Shown here piece after piece: positions 9,991 through 19,009 of a stretch of 64,000 nt of DNA. The notes beneath the pieces are model-generated. The model did no database searches. It had not been told where the DNA came from and saw nothing but the letters and a program-made list of their open reading frames with translations. The DNA comes from JBDRNO01 sp043811005. GTDB lineage: Bacteria > Bacteroidota > Bacteroidia > NORP154. Position numbers and translations under genes: made by a program. The stretch lies in the NCBI GenBank assembly GCA_043811005.1, contig JBDRNO010000001.1, forward strand, positions 15,964 through 79,963, written 5' to 3'. Position 1 is the stretch's first letter. Each line of letters opens with the position of its first letter.

Positions 9991-10179
9991 TGCTCTTATT
10001 GGTTTCGAGTTACAATTTACGGGTTGCTGGATACTGGATTTTGGATATTAGATATTAGATATTTGTTCAGATGTCTTGAAAATTTTGTATAAGTTATTTG
10101 AAATCAGTGGCAAAAATAAAATTGGACATTATATATACCTGAAATTTGAAATGCCTAAAATACTTAAAATTATAAACAT

Positions 10180-10214
10180 TACTTTTGTTTGTTATGTATA
10201 AGAACATAACTTTG
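10180..10214 (+). promoter_or_regulatory. Candidate promoter of the SPOR gene
   Basis: Two overlapping readings are possible. TACTTTTG (10180-10187) is itself a -7 match. Alternatively TTTG at 10184-10187 is the -33 box and TAACTTTG at 10207-10214 is the -7 box, with the canonical 19-base gap. The second box is the left end of the composite leader element. Confidence 0.45.
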
Positions 10215-10221
10215 TAAATTA

Positions 10222-10650
10222 ATGAAGAAGATCAGTTTCTTTATTTCCCTATTTTTCATCTCGGTATTTATCGTCCCGGTACTGTATGGACAGGTAACGT
10301 ATAATGATACTAATAATACAGGGATGATTGAAATAATACAAGACCCCAGGATTGACGCCCTGGTAAAAAAGCACATTGCTATCAATGAAAAGCAAAAAGG
10401 CATACAGGGTTACAGGGTCCAGATATTTTTTGGGTCTAAAAAAAGGAATGCCCTTGAGGTAAAAACGGATTTTACGGAAAAATATCCCACAGTTGAAGCA
10501 CACCTTTTATATGACCAACCATATTTTAAAATAAGGGTGGGTGATTTCCGAACCCGGCTAAAAGCAGAAAAGCTCAGCAAAGAGATTTCGGGAGATTTTC
10601 CCAATGCCTTTATTGTTAGTGATCTGATAACAATGCCTGAGATTGAGTGA
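10222..10650 (+). CDS. SPOR-domain exported protein
   Basis: A 142-residue protein with an N-terminal signal peptide (about 1-21, ending LYGQ). The SPOR domain (about 65-138) begins QGYRVQIFFGS and ends with the PYFKIRVGDFRTRLKAEKL pattern. SPOR domains bind denuded glycan strands of peptidoglycan, often at division sites. The protein would be periplasmic or outer-membrane associated; there is no clear lipobox. It is a single gene between divergent ruvB and convergent lptB. The start codon lies directly after the left end of the composite leader element (10200-10221). Confidence 0.88.
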   Translation: MKKISFFISLFFISVFIVPVLYGQVTYNDTNNTGMIEIIQDPRIDALVKKHIAINEKQKGIQGYRVQIFFGSKKRNALEVKTDFTEKYPTVEAHLLYDQPYFKIRVGDFRTRLKAEKLSKEISGDFPNAFIVSDLITMPEIE

Positions 10651-10758
10651 TGAAGGTGTAAGAACAGGGTTTAGCAAATTGATTAACAGTTGGCTAAGTA
10701 TTGTTGAGCAAAGCTAAATTCCGATAGGCATTAAATACAACAAAGAAATAATCAACGA

Positions 10759-11496
10759 TTACCCTTCTACTTTTTTCCTCAGCTCAAAGTTTTTGCCTAG
10801 ATAAACTTTTCTTACATACTTATCCTCTGAAAGTTCTTCGGCACTACCGGTTTTCAGTATTTTGCCTTCAAAGAGGAGGTAAGCCCTGTCGGTTATGGAG
10901 AGTGTTTCATGAACATTGTGGTCGGTGATTAATATTCCGATATTTTTTTGTTTCAGCTCGGCTACAATATTCTGGATATCTTCAACAGCAATTGGGTCAA
11001 TACCTGCAAAGGGTTCGTCCAGCAGGATGAACTGTGGGCTTACTGCGAGTGAGCGGGCTATCTCTGTCCTTCTCCTTTCACCTCCCGAAAGAAGGTCGCC
11101 CCTGTTCTTCCTAACATATTGTAATCCAAGCTCATCGAGCAGTGATTCCAGTTTCTTTTTTCGCTGGGATCTGGAAAGTTTGGTCATTTCCAGAACGGCA
11201 AGAAGATTATCTTCAACACTCAGTTTCCTGAAAATAGATGGTTCCTGCGGTAGATAGCCAATTCCCTTTTTAGCCCTCTTGTACATCGGTTCTTTTGTAA
11301 TATCTTTATCATCTAAATAAATCCTGCCTGCATTGGGCTTGATCAAACCCACCATCATATAAAATGTGGTGGTCTTACCGGCTCCGTTAGGACCTAATAA
11401 GCCAACGATCTCTCCCTGTTTAACCTCAATGGAAACATTATTTACCACTGCACGGTTCTTGTAATTTTTAACGAGATTTTCTGTTCTAAGAAGCAT
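10759..11496 (-). CDS. lptB: LPS export ABC transporter ATPase LptB
   Basis: Cytoplasmic ATPase of the LptB2FG complex that extracts lipopolysaccharide from the inner membrane. Walker [11 protein letters not shown]-loop [13 protein letters not shown], signature LSGGERRR, Walker [17 protein letters not shown] and the switch His in [10 protein letters not shown] are all present. [17 protein letters not shown] is typical of LptB rather than other ABC ATPases. Length 245 is normal. No lptA, lptC, lptF or lptG lies nearby. It is convergent with the SPOR gene and divergent from the histidine kinase gene. Confidence 0.94.
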   Translation of the reverse strand: MLLRTENLVKNYKNRAVVNNVSIEVKQGEIVGLLGPNGAGKTTTFYMMVGLIKPNAGRIYLDDKDITKEPMYKRAKKGIGYLPQEPSIFRKLSVEDNLLAVLEMTKLSRSQRKKKLESLLDELGLQYVRKNRGDLLSGGERRRTEIARSLAVSPQFILLDEPFAGIDPIAVEDIQNIVAELKQKNIGILITDHNVHETLSITDRAYLLFEGKILKTGSAEELSEDKYVRKVYLGKNFELRKKVEG

Positions 11497-11570
11497 AATA
11501 TTATATTATTCCTAACGTAGCGAAGTTACAAATAAATTGTAAAATAACAAAGTTTTTCGGGAGAATAGCC

Positions 11571-11578
11571 TAATTTTG
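11571..11578 (+). promoter_or_regulatory. TAnnTTTG -7 box of the histidine kinase gene
   Basis: TAATTTTG lies 23 bases before the TTG start at 11602, giving a leader of about 17 bases. No -33 TTTG was identified. Confidence 0.4.
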
Positions 11579-11601
11579 TTATCTGTTAATTTTTTAAAAA
11601 A

Positions 11602-14600
11602 TTGAAAGCCCTTTTAAATAACAAGTTCAGCTATGTTGCTTTGGCAATTATCCTATTCGCTATAGCTCTATTTATTGATAACCAATTAGCAGAACCCGAT
11701 TTCTCTTCGTTAGCTTCGGAATTCCAAACAATCCTGCACAAAAAAGAGAAAAAATCAGATGCCATACTAAATGAGATTGAAAAAAAAATTGAAAGCACAA
11801 GCTATAAAGATTTATTAAGCGAAAAAAACGATTATTTTTCCGGATTATATGATGAAAAAGGATTTATTATTTTAATATATGAGAATGACACACTACAATT
11901 GTGGTCTGATAATGCTGTTCCTGCAGAACATGCTTTATCCAATGCGGGGCTTGAAGATAATTTTGTGCGATTAAGAAATGGCTGGTTTGAGGTAATTAAA
12001 AGAAAATCCCTACCGAAAGGACGAATCTTTTCGTCCTTTCGGCAGGCAGGCAAAAGCCAAAAATTAAAAAATGGAAGTAAAACAATAATAGGTCTGTTAT
12101 TAATAAAAAATGAATTTCCACACCAAAATCAATACTTAGTTAATGATTTTCAGTCCGGGTTCAAGGGGATTAATTTATTATCCGGTTGTAAAATTATCAA
12201 AGAAGAACTGGTTGATTCAAGGTCTGAATCAGAACCAGCCGATCTCGCAGCGACTGGCACATACCAGATAAAATCCTTCAATGGGAATTATTTATGCTCT
12301 TTAAAGTTTGATGATCACCAGTCGTCAAAATCGCTCTCCGGAGCCGACTTACTTGTATTGTTATTATATGTTTTGAGCTTTATCTTTTTGATCATATGTA
12401 TAAAAGCCGGGTGTTTGGGATTAATTAAAAACATAAGTGTTTACGGAGCATCTTTTTTATTTATATTTACAATATTAGCACTGCGCTACCTGACAATCCT
12501 CAATAAGTTTCCGCAAGCATTCTATGAATTACCATTTTTTAGCCCAAACTATTATGCTACATCTTTTTTATTCCCATCCTTAGGCGATTTTTTCGTCAAT
12601 TCCATAATAATTTTTTACCTGTCATATTTTATTTATAAACAAACCACGACAGGGTTTAAAACCCTGTTAGGATTCTCAACTACACTGGGATTATTAACTA
12701 TTTTTGGTTTATCGCTGCTTGTCAACAGTTTATTTGGGGGACTTATAATCAATTCAAACATCTCCTTTAATGTTAACAACCTGTTTGAGCTTAATTTTAA
12801 CAGTTTAACAGGTTTTGTTGCAACCGGCTTGTTGATGTTTTCTTTTTTCTTCATAGCTGATAAAATAGTTACTGCTATTATATCTCTCAATCAAACTGCG
12901 AAACAACTCCTAACAGGCTTTGTAATTAGTGCAGGGATTTTTATTAGTATATGTTATCTGACGAATATGTTCAATCCTGTTCTCATTTGTTGGGCTTTTA
13001 CAGTTGTTATAATTATCGGATTCGTAAAGAAAAAGAGCAAACAGGATTATGCATTCTCTCACATCGTTTTATTAGTGGTCGTATTTTCTCTTGTTTCTGC
13101 TCATATTCTCTCAAAATACAATAATATCAAGGAAATGGCACATAGAAAGCTCCTTGCTGAGAGACTTGTTGTTGAACAGGACCCTGTTGCTGAATTCCAG
13201 TTTCAGGATATAGAGAAAAAGATACAGAATGACAGTATTTTCCGTCATTATTTAACCGGCTTGCCTGATACAAAAGAATCTATTATTAAACATATAACTG
13301 AAAGGTACCTCAGCGGCTTTTGGGAGAAATACGATGCACAGATCACCATTTGCAAACCACTTGATTCATTGTTAATACAACCGGGGAATACTGTAATGGA
13401 ATGCCGTTCGTTTCTTGAAGGAATAATTACAGAACAGGGCGAGCCCACAATTACCTCAAATTTTTATTTCTTAAATAATAACAATGGCAGGATCAGTTAT
13501 TTAGCAAAATTTTTATTCCCTTTCCCGCACGACTCTCTCGGGGAAGTTGATCTTTTCATAGAACTCGACTCAAAGTTCATTCCCCAGGAGATCGGTTACC
13601 CGGAGCTGCTGTTAAATGAAGAAATAAGCCGTAATATAAAAAGCGAGATTAAGAACTATTCTTATGCTAAATACCAAAACCGGCAATTGATAAACAAATC
13701 AGGAGAATTTCCTTTCAGTATAACAAACAATTCATTCGGTAATATTGCTTCTGATTTTTCGTTCACCAATCTTGGAGGATTTAACCATCTTATTTGTAAA
13801 ATAGATAAAAACAACTCTATTGTTTTAAGTAAAAAAAATGAGACCTTCCTGGATTCTATTATCCGCTTCTCATACCTGTTTGCATTCTTTTGTCTTTTCG
13901 TCCTTGTTTTCACATTGATCAGACAATCACCCAAAAATTTCAAAGAACTACACCTTGATTTCAGAAAAAGAATTGAACTTTCCATGATATTTATCCTGTT
14001 TGTCTCCCTTTTGCCAATAGGATTTGGAACAAAATATTACATCGAAACCCAATACTACACCAGGAATAATGAAAACATTAAGGAAAAAATACATTCAGTG
14101 CTCATCGAAATTGAGCACAAGTTAGCCGGGGAAGAAGAATTAACGGATAATTTAAAGGATTTTATGTCATATATCCTTACAAAATTCTCTTATGTGTTTT
14201 TTACAGATATCAATTTATATGATCTCCGGGGCAATTTACTCGCATCTTCACGCCCTGAAATTTTTCAGGAGGGATTGATCGGAAAAAAAATCAATGTTGA
14301 TGCTTTTTATCAATTGGCAATAAAGGGGAAAACCGAATTTGTTCACAATGAGAATATAGGGAAGTTGAATTTCCTGTCGGCTTATGTCCCTTTTAGAAAT
14401 GAGAACAATAAGCTGCTGGCTTACCTGAATCTTCCCTATTTTGCAAAACAGAGTAAACTGAAGAAAGAGATCTCAACGTTCCTGGTTGCATTGATAAATA
14501 TTTATGTTTTACTGTTTATCCTTGCGATAATTGCTGCGTTATTCCTTTCAAATCGAATAACTCAACCATTAAGACTGATACAGGACAAGCTTGGTAAAGT

Positions 14601-15453
14601 TAAGCTCGGCAAGACAAACGAGCCGATCGAATGGAAAAGCAAAGACGAAATAGGCAGCTTGGTGAGCGAATATAACAGGATGATCATTGAACTAGAAAAA
14701 AGCGCGGAACTATTAGCTAAATCAGAGAGGGAAAGTGCCTGGAGAGAGATGGCAAAACAGGTAGCTCATGAGATCAAAAACCCTTTAACCCCGATGAAGC
14801 TGAGTGTTCAGCATTTGGAAAAAGCATGGAATGACAAAGCCCCTGATTGGGGGGAGAAATTAAAGAAATTTACTCAAATCCTCATTCAGCAAATAGACTC
14901 ATTATCATCAATCGCCAGTGGTTTCTCTGATTTTGCCATGATGCCTAAAGCAAAAAGAGAAGTGATTGATTTCTCTCAAGTGATCACCGATTCAATGGAC
15001 CTTTTTAAAGATGCCGAAGGTGTTGAGCTCAATTTCATATCTAATCTTTCTCTGCAAGGTGATGGTATTAATAAAAACGGTACAAACTGCCCGGTATTTG
15101 CCGACAAGGAGCAACTCTCACAAGTTTTAAATAATTTAATAAAGAATGCAATCCAGGCAATCTCCGAAGCCAACCTGCCTGAGGGCAAAGCAGAACAGGG
15201 AGAAATTGGTATTGAATTAAGTGCTGATGAAAATAATTACACGGTAAAAGTAACCGATAACGGCATTGGTATTTCTGAAGAACAAAAAGACAAGATATTT
15301 ACACCGAGCTTTACAACTAAAACAGGTGGAATGGGATTAGGGTTGGCAATTGTAAAAAATATTATTGAAAATTCCGGGGGAAGGGTGTGGTTTGAATCAG
15401 AGGAAGGAACTGGGTCATCATTTTATATTTCGCTGCCTAAATATCTTGAATAA
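11602..15453 (+). CDS. Large multi-span membrane sensor histidine kinase (NtrY-like C-terminus)
   Basis: A 1283-residue transmembrane kinase. It has one N-terminal TM helix, an extracytoplasmic part, a run of TM helices (about 250-500), a second extracytoplasmic region, two TM helices (about 755-815), another sensor segment, a last TM near 961-985, HAMP (about 985-1040), and the kinase core. The H-box is KQVAHEIKNP with the phospho-acceptor His near 1056; the N-box is NNLIKNAIQAI (about 1176), G1 DNGIGI, G2 GGMGLGLAIV. The core resembles NtrY. No response regulator is adjacent. The start is a TTG, supported by a -7 box upstream. Two palindromic repeats lie in frame within the sensor part (12009-12046, 12649-12667). 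The stimulus is unknown. Confidence 0.88.
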   Translation: MKALLNNKFSYVALAIILFAIALFIDNQLAEPDFSSLASEFQTILHKKEKKSDAILNEIEKKIESTSYKDLLSEKNDYFSGLYDEKGFIILIYENDTLQLWSDNAVPAEHALSNAGLEDNFVRLRNGWFEVIKRKSLPKGRIFSSFRQAGKSQKLKNGSKTIIGLLLIKNEFPHQNQYLVNDFQSGFKGINLLSGCKIIKEELVDSRSESEPADLAATGTYQIKSFNGNYLCSLKFDDHQSSKSLSGADLLVLLLYVLSFIFLIICIKAGCLGLIKNISVYGASFLFIFTILALRYLTILNKFPQAFYELPFFSPNYYATSFLFPSLGDFFVNSIIIFYLSYFIYKQTTTGFKTLLGFSTTLGLLTIFGLSLLVNSLFGGLIINSNISFNVNNLFELNFNSLTGFVATGLLMFSFFFIADKIVTAIISLNQTAKQLLTGFVISAGIFISICYLTNMFNPVLICWAFTVVIIIGFVKKKSKQDYAFSHIVLLVVVFSLVSAHILSKYNNIKEMAHRKLLAERLVVEQDPVAEFQFQDIEKKIQNDSIFRHYLTGLPDTKESIIKHITERYLSGFWEKYDAQITICKPLDSLLIQPGNTVMECRSFLEGIITEQGEPTITSNFYFLNNNNGRISYLAKFLFPFPHDSLGEVDLFIELDSKFIPQEIGYPELLLNEEISRNIKSEIKNYSYAKYQNRQLINKSGEFPFSITNNSFGNIASDFSFTNLGGFNHLICKIDKNNSIVLSKKNETFLDSIIRFSYLFAFFCLFVLVFTLIRQSPKNFKELHLDFRKRIELSMIFILFVSLLPIGFGTKYYIETQYYTRNNENIKEKIHSVLIEIEHKLAGEEELTDNLKDFMSYILTKFSYVFFTDINLYDLRGNLLASSRPEIFQEGLIGKKINVDAFYQLAIKGKTEFVHNENIGKLNFLSAYVPFRNENNKLLAYLNLPYFAKQSKLKKEISTFLVALINIYVLLFILAIIAALFLSNRITQPLRLIQDKLGKVKLGKTNEPIEWKSKDEIGSLVSEYNRMIIELEKSAELLAKSERESAWREMAKQVAHEIKNPLTPMKLSVQHLEKAWNDKAPDWGEKLKKFTQILIQQIDSLSSIASGFSDFAMMPKAKREVIDFSQVITDSMDLFKDAEGVELNFISNLSLQGDGINKNGTNCPVFADKEQLSQVLNNLIKNAIQAISEANLPEGKAEQGEIGIELSADENNYTVKVTDNGIGISEEQKDKIFTPSFTTKTGGMGLGLAIVKNIIENSGGRVWFESEEGTGSSFYISLPKYLE
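12009..12046. repeat. In-frame palindromic repeat in the histidine kinase ORF
   Basis: Two 17-base arms, 12009-12025 (CCTACCGAAAGGACGAA) and 12030-12046, are complementary with one mismatch around a 4-base loop (TCTT). The inner 13 bases pair perfectly. The repeat encodes LPKGRIFSSFRQA in a poorly constrained extracytoplasmic region. A GGCAGGCAGG tail follows. Confidence 0.8.
12649..12667. repeat. In-frame palindrome of the AGGGTTT family in the histidine kinase ORF
   Basis: A perfect 9-base inverted repeat with one central base: ACAGGGTTT, A, AAACCCTGT. It encodes TGFKTLL at a loop between TM helices. Related to the palindrome in aspS (33682-33710). Confidence 0.7.
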
Positions 15454-15490
15454 CATCAGTTCTATATAACTTTTATATAAATATTTTTTA

Positions 15491-15498
15491 TAGTTTTG
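15491..15498 (+). promoter_or_regulatory. TAnnTTTG -7 box almost touching a start codon
   Basis: TAGTTTTG ends 4 bases before the ATG at 15503. If used, the transcript would be leaderless. The gene could alternatively be read through from the kinase gene 49 bases upstream. Confidence 0.3.
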
Positions 15499-15502
15499 TT
15501 TT

Positions 15503-15910
15503 ATGAGAAGACCTATTCGTGTTTTAATAGCAAAGGTCGGTCTTGACGGACACGATCGGGGAGCAAAAGTGATAGCATCTTTTCTGCGCGATGCGGGAAT
15601 GGAAGTGATTTACACGGGTTTGAGACAAACACCTGAAAAAGCAGTAAACTCAGCCATGCAGGAAGACGTTGATGCTATTGGCATAAGCATCTTGTCGGGA
15701 GCACACATGACCGTTTTTCCAAAAACCATTAAGCTGATGAAAGAGAAACAAATGAATGATGTTTTGCTTACAGGAGGAGGTATTATTCCGGAAAAGGACA
15801 TGAAAAAGTTGCAAAAACTGGGAGTTGGCAAATTGTTTCCACCAGGAACAGACACAAAGGAAATTGTGGATTATATAACTGGCTGGGTTAAGGAAAACCG
15901 AAAATTTTAA
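15503..15910 (+). CDS. Cobalamin-binding small subunit of an acyl-CoA mutase
   Basis: A stand-alone B12-binding domain of the methylmalonyl-CoA mutase type. The DxHxxG motif is DGHDRG (residues 15-20), where the His ligates cobalt. It is followed by the conserved SILSGAHM and TGGGIIP loops that hold the cobalamin tail. Length 135 is that of the separate small subunit found in many Bacteroidota and archaea. Partner catalytic subunits (methylmalonyl-, isobutyryl- or ethylmalonyl-CoA mutase) are not in the window, so the substrate cannot be stated. The enoyl-CoA hydratase gene downstream hints at short-chain acyl-CoA metabolism. Confidence 0.9.
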   Translation: MRRPIRVLIAKVGLDGHDRGAKVIASFLRDAGMEVIYTGLRQTPEKAVNSAMQEDVDAIGISILSGAHMTVFPKTIKLMKEKQMNDVLLTGGGIIPEKDMKKLQKLGVGKLFPPGTDTKEIVDYITGWVKENRKF

Positions 15911-15922
15911 CTCTATGCATAC

Positions 15923-16074
15923 AAGGACATAACTTCGTAAATTTATTAAAAAGAAATATAGCCACGAATTTTCACTAATAATTATTATTAAAAATAAACA
16001 TTTTCAAAAAATATATTTTGTGATAATTAGTGATAATTAGTGTAATTAGTGGCAAAACATTAAAATTCCGATAC
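15923..16074 (+). repeat. Composite leader element, copy 4
   Basis: Left end AAGGACATAACTTCGTAAAT then TTATTAAAAA; right end AAAACATTAAAATTCCGATAC. Between them is an imperfect long inverted repeat from GCCACGAATT (15961) to AATTAGTGGC (16045-16054). It lies 22 bases before the enoyl-CoA hydratase start and in the same orientation. Confidence 0.7.
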
Positions 16075-16095
16075 AATTAATTAACAATTTAAATT

Positions 16096-16875
16096 ATGAC
16101 CTACAAAAATATCTTAACCCAACTCGATAATGGTATTTTAACCATTACAATTAACAGGCCAGATAAGCTAAATGCACTGAATAGAGCTATTCTTCCCGAA
16201 ATTAAATTTGCAATTCAGGATGCATATCAAAACGACCAGGTAAAAGGAATAATAATCACAGGAGCTGGAGAGAAAGCATTTGTCGCAGGTGCGGATATTT
16301 CTGAATTTGTCAATATGACAGTTGAACAAGGAAAGGTTCTTGCTGCCAACGGACACGAGATATACAACTTGATAGAAAATTGTCCGAAACCGGTAATTGC
16401 TGCCGTTAACGGTTTTGCCTTAGGTGGAGGGTGTGAATTAGCAATGGCATGTCATATAAGAGTTGCTTCTGAAAATGCAATGTTCGGACAACCGGAAGTA
16501 AATCTTGGATTGATACCTGGATATGGCGGAACTCAAAGACTTATTCAATTAATAGGTAAAGGAAAAGCGTTTGAACTGCTTATGACTGCCGGTATTACAA
16601 AAGCTTCTGATGCACTTGATATTGGATTGGTGAATTATGTTACAACTCCCGATGAATTAATTCCCAGGTGTATTGAGATCATTGAGAAGATCAACTCCAA
16701 ATCCCCTGTTGCGATTAAAGGAGTTATTAAATGTGTGAACGCCTATTTTTCCGAAGGCATTGACGGTTTTGAAACGGAAATAGAAGAGTTTGGTAAATGC
16801 TGCGAAACAGAAGATTTTATTGAGGGCACAACTGCTTTTCTGGAAAAGAGAAAAGCCAACTTCCCAGGCAAATGA
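16096..16875 (+). CDS. Enoyl-CoA hydratase (crotonase family)
   Basis: Hydrates trans-2-enoyl-CoA, probably crotonyl-CoA, to the 3-hydroxyacyl-CoA. Oxyanion-hole segments are visible: AFVAGADISEF and ALGGGCELAMAC. Both catalytic glutamates are present (CELAMAC and QPEVNLGLIPGYGGTQRL), which supports true hydratase activity. Length 259 is normal for a short-chain crotonase. It could equally be annotated as 3-hydroxybutyryl-CoA dehydratase. It is preceded by a composite leader element and followed after 35 bases by the flippase gene. Confidence 0.92.
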   Translation: MTYKNILTQLDNGILTITINRPDKLNALNRAILPEIKFAIQDAYQNDQVKGIIITGAGEKAFVAGADISEFVNMTVEQGKVLAANGHEIYNLIENCPKPVIAAVNGFALGGGCELAMACHIRVASENAMFGQPEVNLGLIPGYGGTQRLIQLIGKGKAFELLMTAGITKASDALDIGLVNYVTTPDELIPRCIEIIEKINSKSPVAIKGVIKCVNAYFSEGIDGFETEIEEFGKCCETEDFIEGTTAFLEKRKANFPGK

Positions 16876-16910
16876 TCCGGTTAACCTAACTTGGACAAAA
16901 AAACCAAAAC

Positions 16911-18410
16911 TTGAATTCCTTAAAAAAACTAGCAGGACAAACGGCTGTATACGGTGTAAGCAGCATCCTGGGACGAATGCTGAACTACCTGTTAGTACCC
17001 CTTTACACAAGGGTTTTTACGACCGAGCAATACGGTGTTGTAACGGAAATGTATGCCTATGTTGCATTTCTTATCATCATACTGACATACGGGATGGAAA
17101 CAGCTTTTTTTAGGTTTTCCTCCGCGTCTGATAATAAAAACAAAGTATACAGCACCGCACTTATTTCATTGATCACAACCTCTTTATTATTTATCTGCCT
17201 TGCTGCAATCTTTTCCCAACCCATTGCAAATTGGCTAAGGTATCCCAATCATACCGAATATGTTACCTGGTTTGCAATAATTGTGGGTTTGGATGCATTA
17301 TCGGCTATACCTCTTGCCAGGCTAAGGGAACTTGGTAAGGCAAAGCTGTTTGCAACAGTCAACATCATCAGCATTTTTGTTAATATTGGCTTAAACCTGT
17401 TTTTTCTCGTCTATTGCAGGCACATTTATGAAGTGCATGGGGAGAATTCCAATTGGCTGGTACAGTCCTTTTATAACCATGAAATAGGAGTTGGTTATGT
17501 TTTTATCTCCAACCTGGTCGCCAGTATTGTTAAAGCGGCTTTATTGTCGCCCTATATGGTAAATATAAGGTTGAGTTTTAGTGTTCCGTTGGTCAAGAAA
17601 ATGTTGTGGTATTCTTCTCCTTTATTAATAGCCGGTTTAGCTGGAATAGTCAATGAAGCCATTGACAGGATAATGATAAAACGCCTGTTGATGGATGTAA
17701 TGGGTGAAAAGGCAACGTTAGAGCTATTGGGAATTTACGGGGCATGTTATAAGGTTTCAATAATTATAGCCATTTTCATACAGGCATTCCGGTTTGCTGC
17801 CGAACCCTTCTTTTTTGCCCAGCAAAAAGAAGAAAATGCACAAAAAACGTATGCTGATGTTATGAAATATTTTGTTATTATCTGCTCTTTTATATTTCTT
17901 GGAATAATGATGTATATTGATGTTGTGATGCTGTTTGTTGGCAAGGATTTTCGTGAAGGGGTTACAGTGGTGCCGATTTTATTGTTGGCAAACTTGTGCC
18001 TGGGTATATATTTCAACCTGTCTATCTGGTATAAGCTCACTGGCAAAACCCGGTATGGTGCATATATAGCGATTTTTGGGGCTATCATAACATTGGTCCT
18101 GAACTACATCTGGATACCGAGTATAGGCTATTTCGGAGGATATATCGGACCTGCTTGGGCTACGCTGATCTGCTACTTTTCGATGATGATAGTCTCTTAT
18201 TTCCTCGGAAAGAAACATTTCCCTGTCAACTATGATCTAAAAAGAATTATAGGATATACAGGTTTGGCAATAGGACTGTATTTTATAAGTACTTATATCA
18301 ATATGGGTTTACAGGGTTACAGTATTTTGATAAATACATTAATTTTGTTGATTTTTGTAAGTGTTGTTTTTTTTGTGGAAAGAGGCGGAAAATTTAAAAT
18401 TTCAGTTTAA
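16911..18410 (+). CDS. Polysaccharide / lipid-linked oligosaccharide flippase (MOP superfamily)
   Basis: A 499-residue integral membrane protein with about 12-14 TM helices. The N-terminus SLKKLAGQTAVYGVSSILGR and RMLNYLLVPLYTRVFTTEQYG are characteristic of Wzx-like flippases of the polysaccharide_synt family. It would flip a lipid-linked glycan across the inner membrane. The start is a TTG giving MNSLKKLAG, which fits the family; no ATG precedes it in frame. It opens the envelope cluster with dut, a sugar nucleotidyltransferase, a TPR lipoprotein, a DUF4292 lipoprotein and an M23 protein, an order often seen in Bacteroidota. Confidence 0.88.
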   Translation: MNSLKKLAGQTAVYGVSSILGRMLNYLLVPLYTRVFTTEQYGVVTEMYAYVAFLIIILTYGMETAFFRFSSASDNKNKVYSTALISLITTSLLFICLAAIFSQPIANWLRYPNHTEYVTWFAIIVGLDALSAIPLARLRELGKAKLFATVNIISIFVNIGLNLFFLVYCRHIYEVHGENSNWLVQSFYNHEIGVGYVFISNLVASIVKAALLSPYMVNIRLSFSVPLVKKMLWYSSPLLIAGLAGIVNEAIDRIMIKRLLMDVMGEKATLELLGIYGACYKVSIIIAIFIQAFRFAAEPFFFAQQKEENAQKTYADVMKYFVIICSFIFLGIMMYIDVVMLFVGKDFREGVTVVPILLLANLCLGIYFNLSIWYKLTGKTRYGAYIAIFGAIITLVLNYIWIPSIGYFGGYIGPAWATLICYFSMMIVSYFLGKKHFPVNYDLKRIIGYTGLAIGLYFISTYINMGLQGYSILINTLILLIFVSVVFFVERGGKFKISV

Positions 18411-18498
18411 TAAATATTTGCCACAAAGGCACAAAGACACTAAGTTTCACAAAGTATTGCTTATATAAAAAACAAATATATTATTATGGCTATAAGAC

Positions 18499-18531
18499 CT
18501 CATATGTTTCAAAAACCTGTGAGGTCTAAAA
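18499..18531. repeat. Palindromic repeat (GACCTCACAGG family)
   Basis: AGACCTCATATGTTTC, then AA, then its imperfect complement ending CCTGTGAGGTCT. It lies in the 131-base gap before dut. The gap also has a GCCACAAAGGCACAAAGAC tract at 18420-18438. Confidence 0.6.
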
Positions 18532-18541
18532 ACACAGCAAG

Positions 18542-18976
18542 ATGAAAGCAAAGATCATCAACCGTTCAAAACACGAATTGCCATCATACAAGACAAATGC
18601 CTCAGCCGGCATGGATCTGAGGGCTGACATTGATATTCCTGTTACGTTAAAATCCCTGGAGCGCACATTGGTTCCAACGGGCATATTTATTGAGTTGCCC
18701 CTTGGTTATGAAGCACAGATACGCCCTAGAAGCGGAATGGCTATTAATAAAGGTATAGGTGTATTAAATGCACCCGGCACTATTGATGCGGATTACCGTG
18801 GTGAGATCAAGGTGATACTGGTGAATCTTTCAAATGAAGAGATCGTAATAGAAGATGGTGAACGGATCGCCCAGATGATAGTTGCTGCTCACGAGAAAAT
18901 TGAATGGGAAGAGGTTGATGAACTAGTTGAAACCGAAAGGGGCACTGGAGGGTTTGGAAGCACAGGGGTGAAATAG
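18542..18976 (+). CDS. dut: Deoxyuridine 5'-triphosphate nucleotidohydrolase (dUTPase)
   Basis: Hydrolyses dUTP to dUMP and pyrophosphate, keeping uracil out of DNA and feeding thymidylate synthesis. Trimeric dUTPase motifs are all seen: AGMDLRAD (motif 1), RPRSGMA (2), [11 protein letters not shown] (3), and the C-terminal arm [11 protein letters not shown] (5), which closes over the active site. Length 144 is normal. The start gives [14 protein letters not shown], as in relatives. It is followed after 33 bases by the nucleotidyltransferase gene. Confidence 0.96.
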   Translation: MKAKIINRSKHELPSYKTNASAGMDLRADIDIPVTLKSLERTLVPTGIFIELPLGYEAQIRPRSGMAINKGIGVLNAPGTIDADYRGEIKVILVNLSNEEIVIEDGERIAQMIVAAHEKIEWEEVDELVETERGTGGFGSTGVK

Positions 18977-19009
18977 ATATTTTAATTTTTTCAATATAAA
19001 ATAACATTT

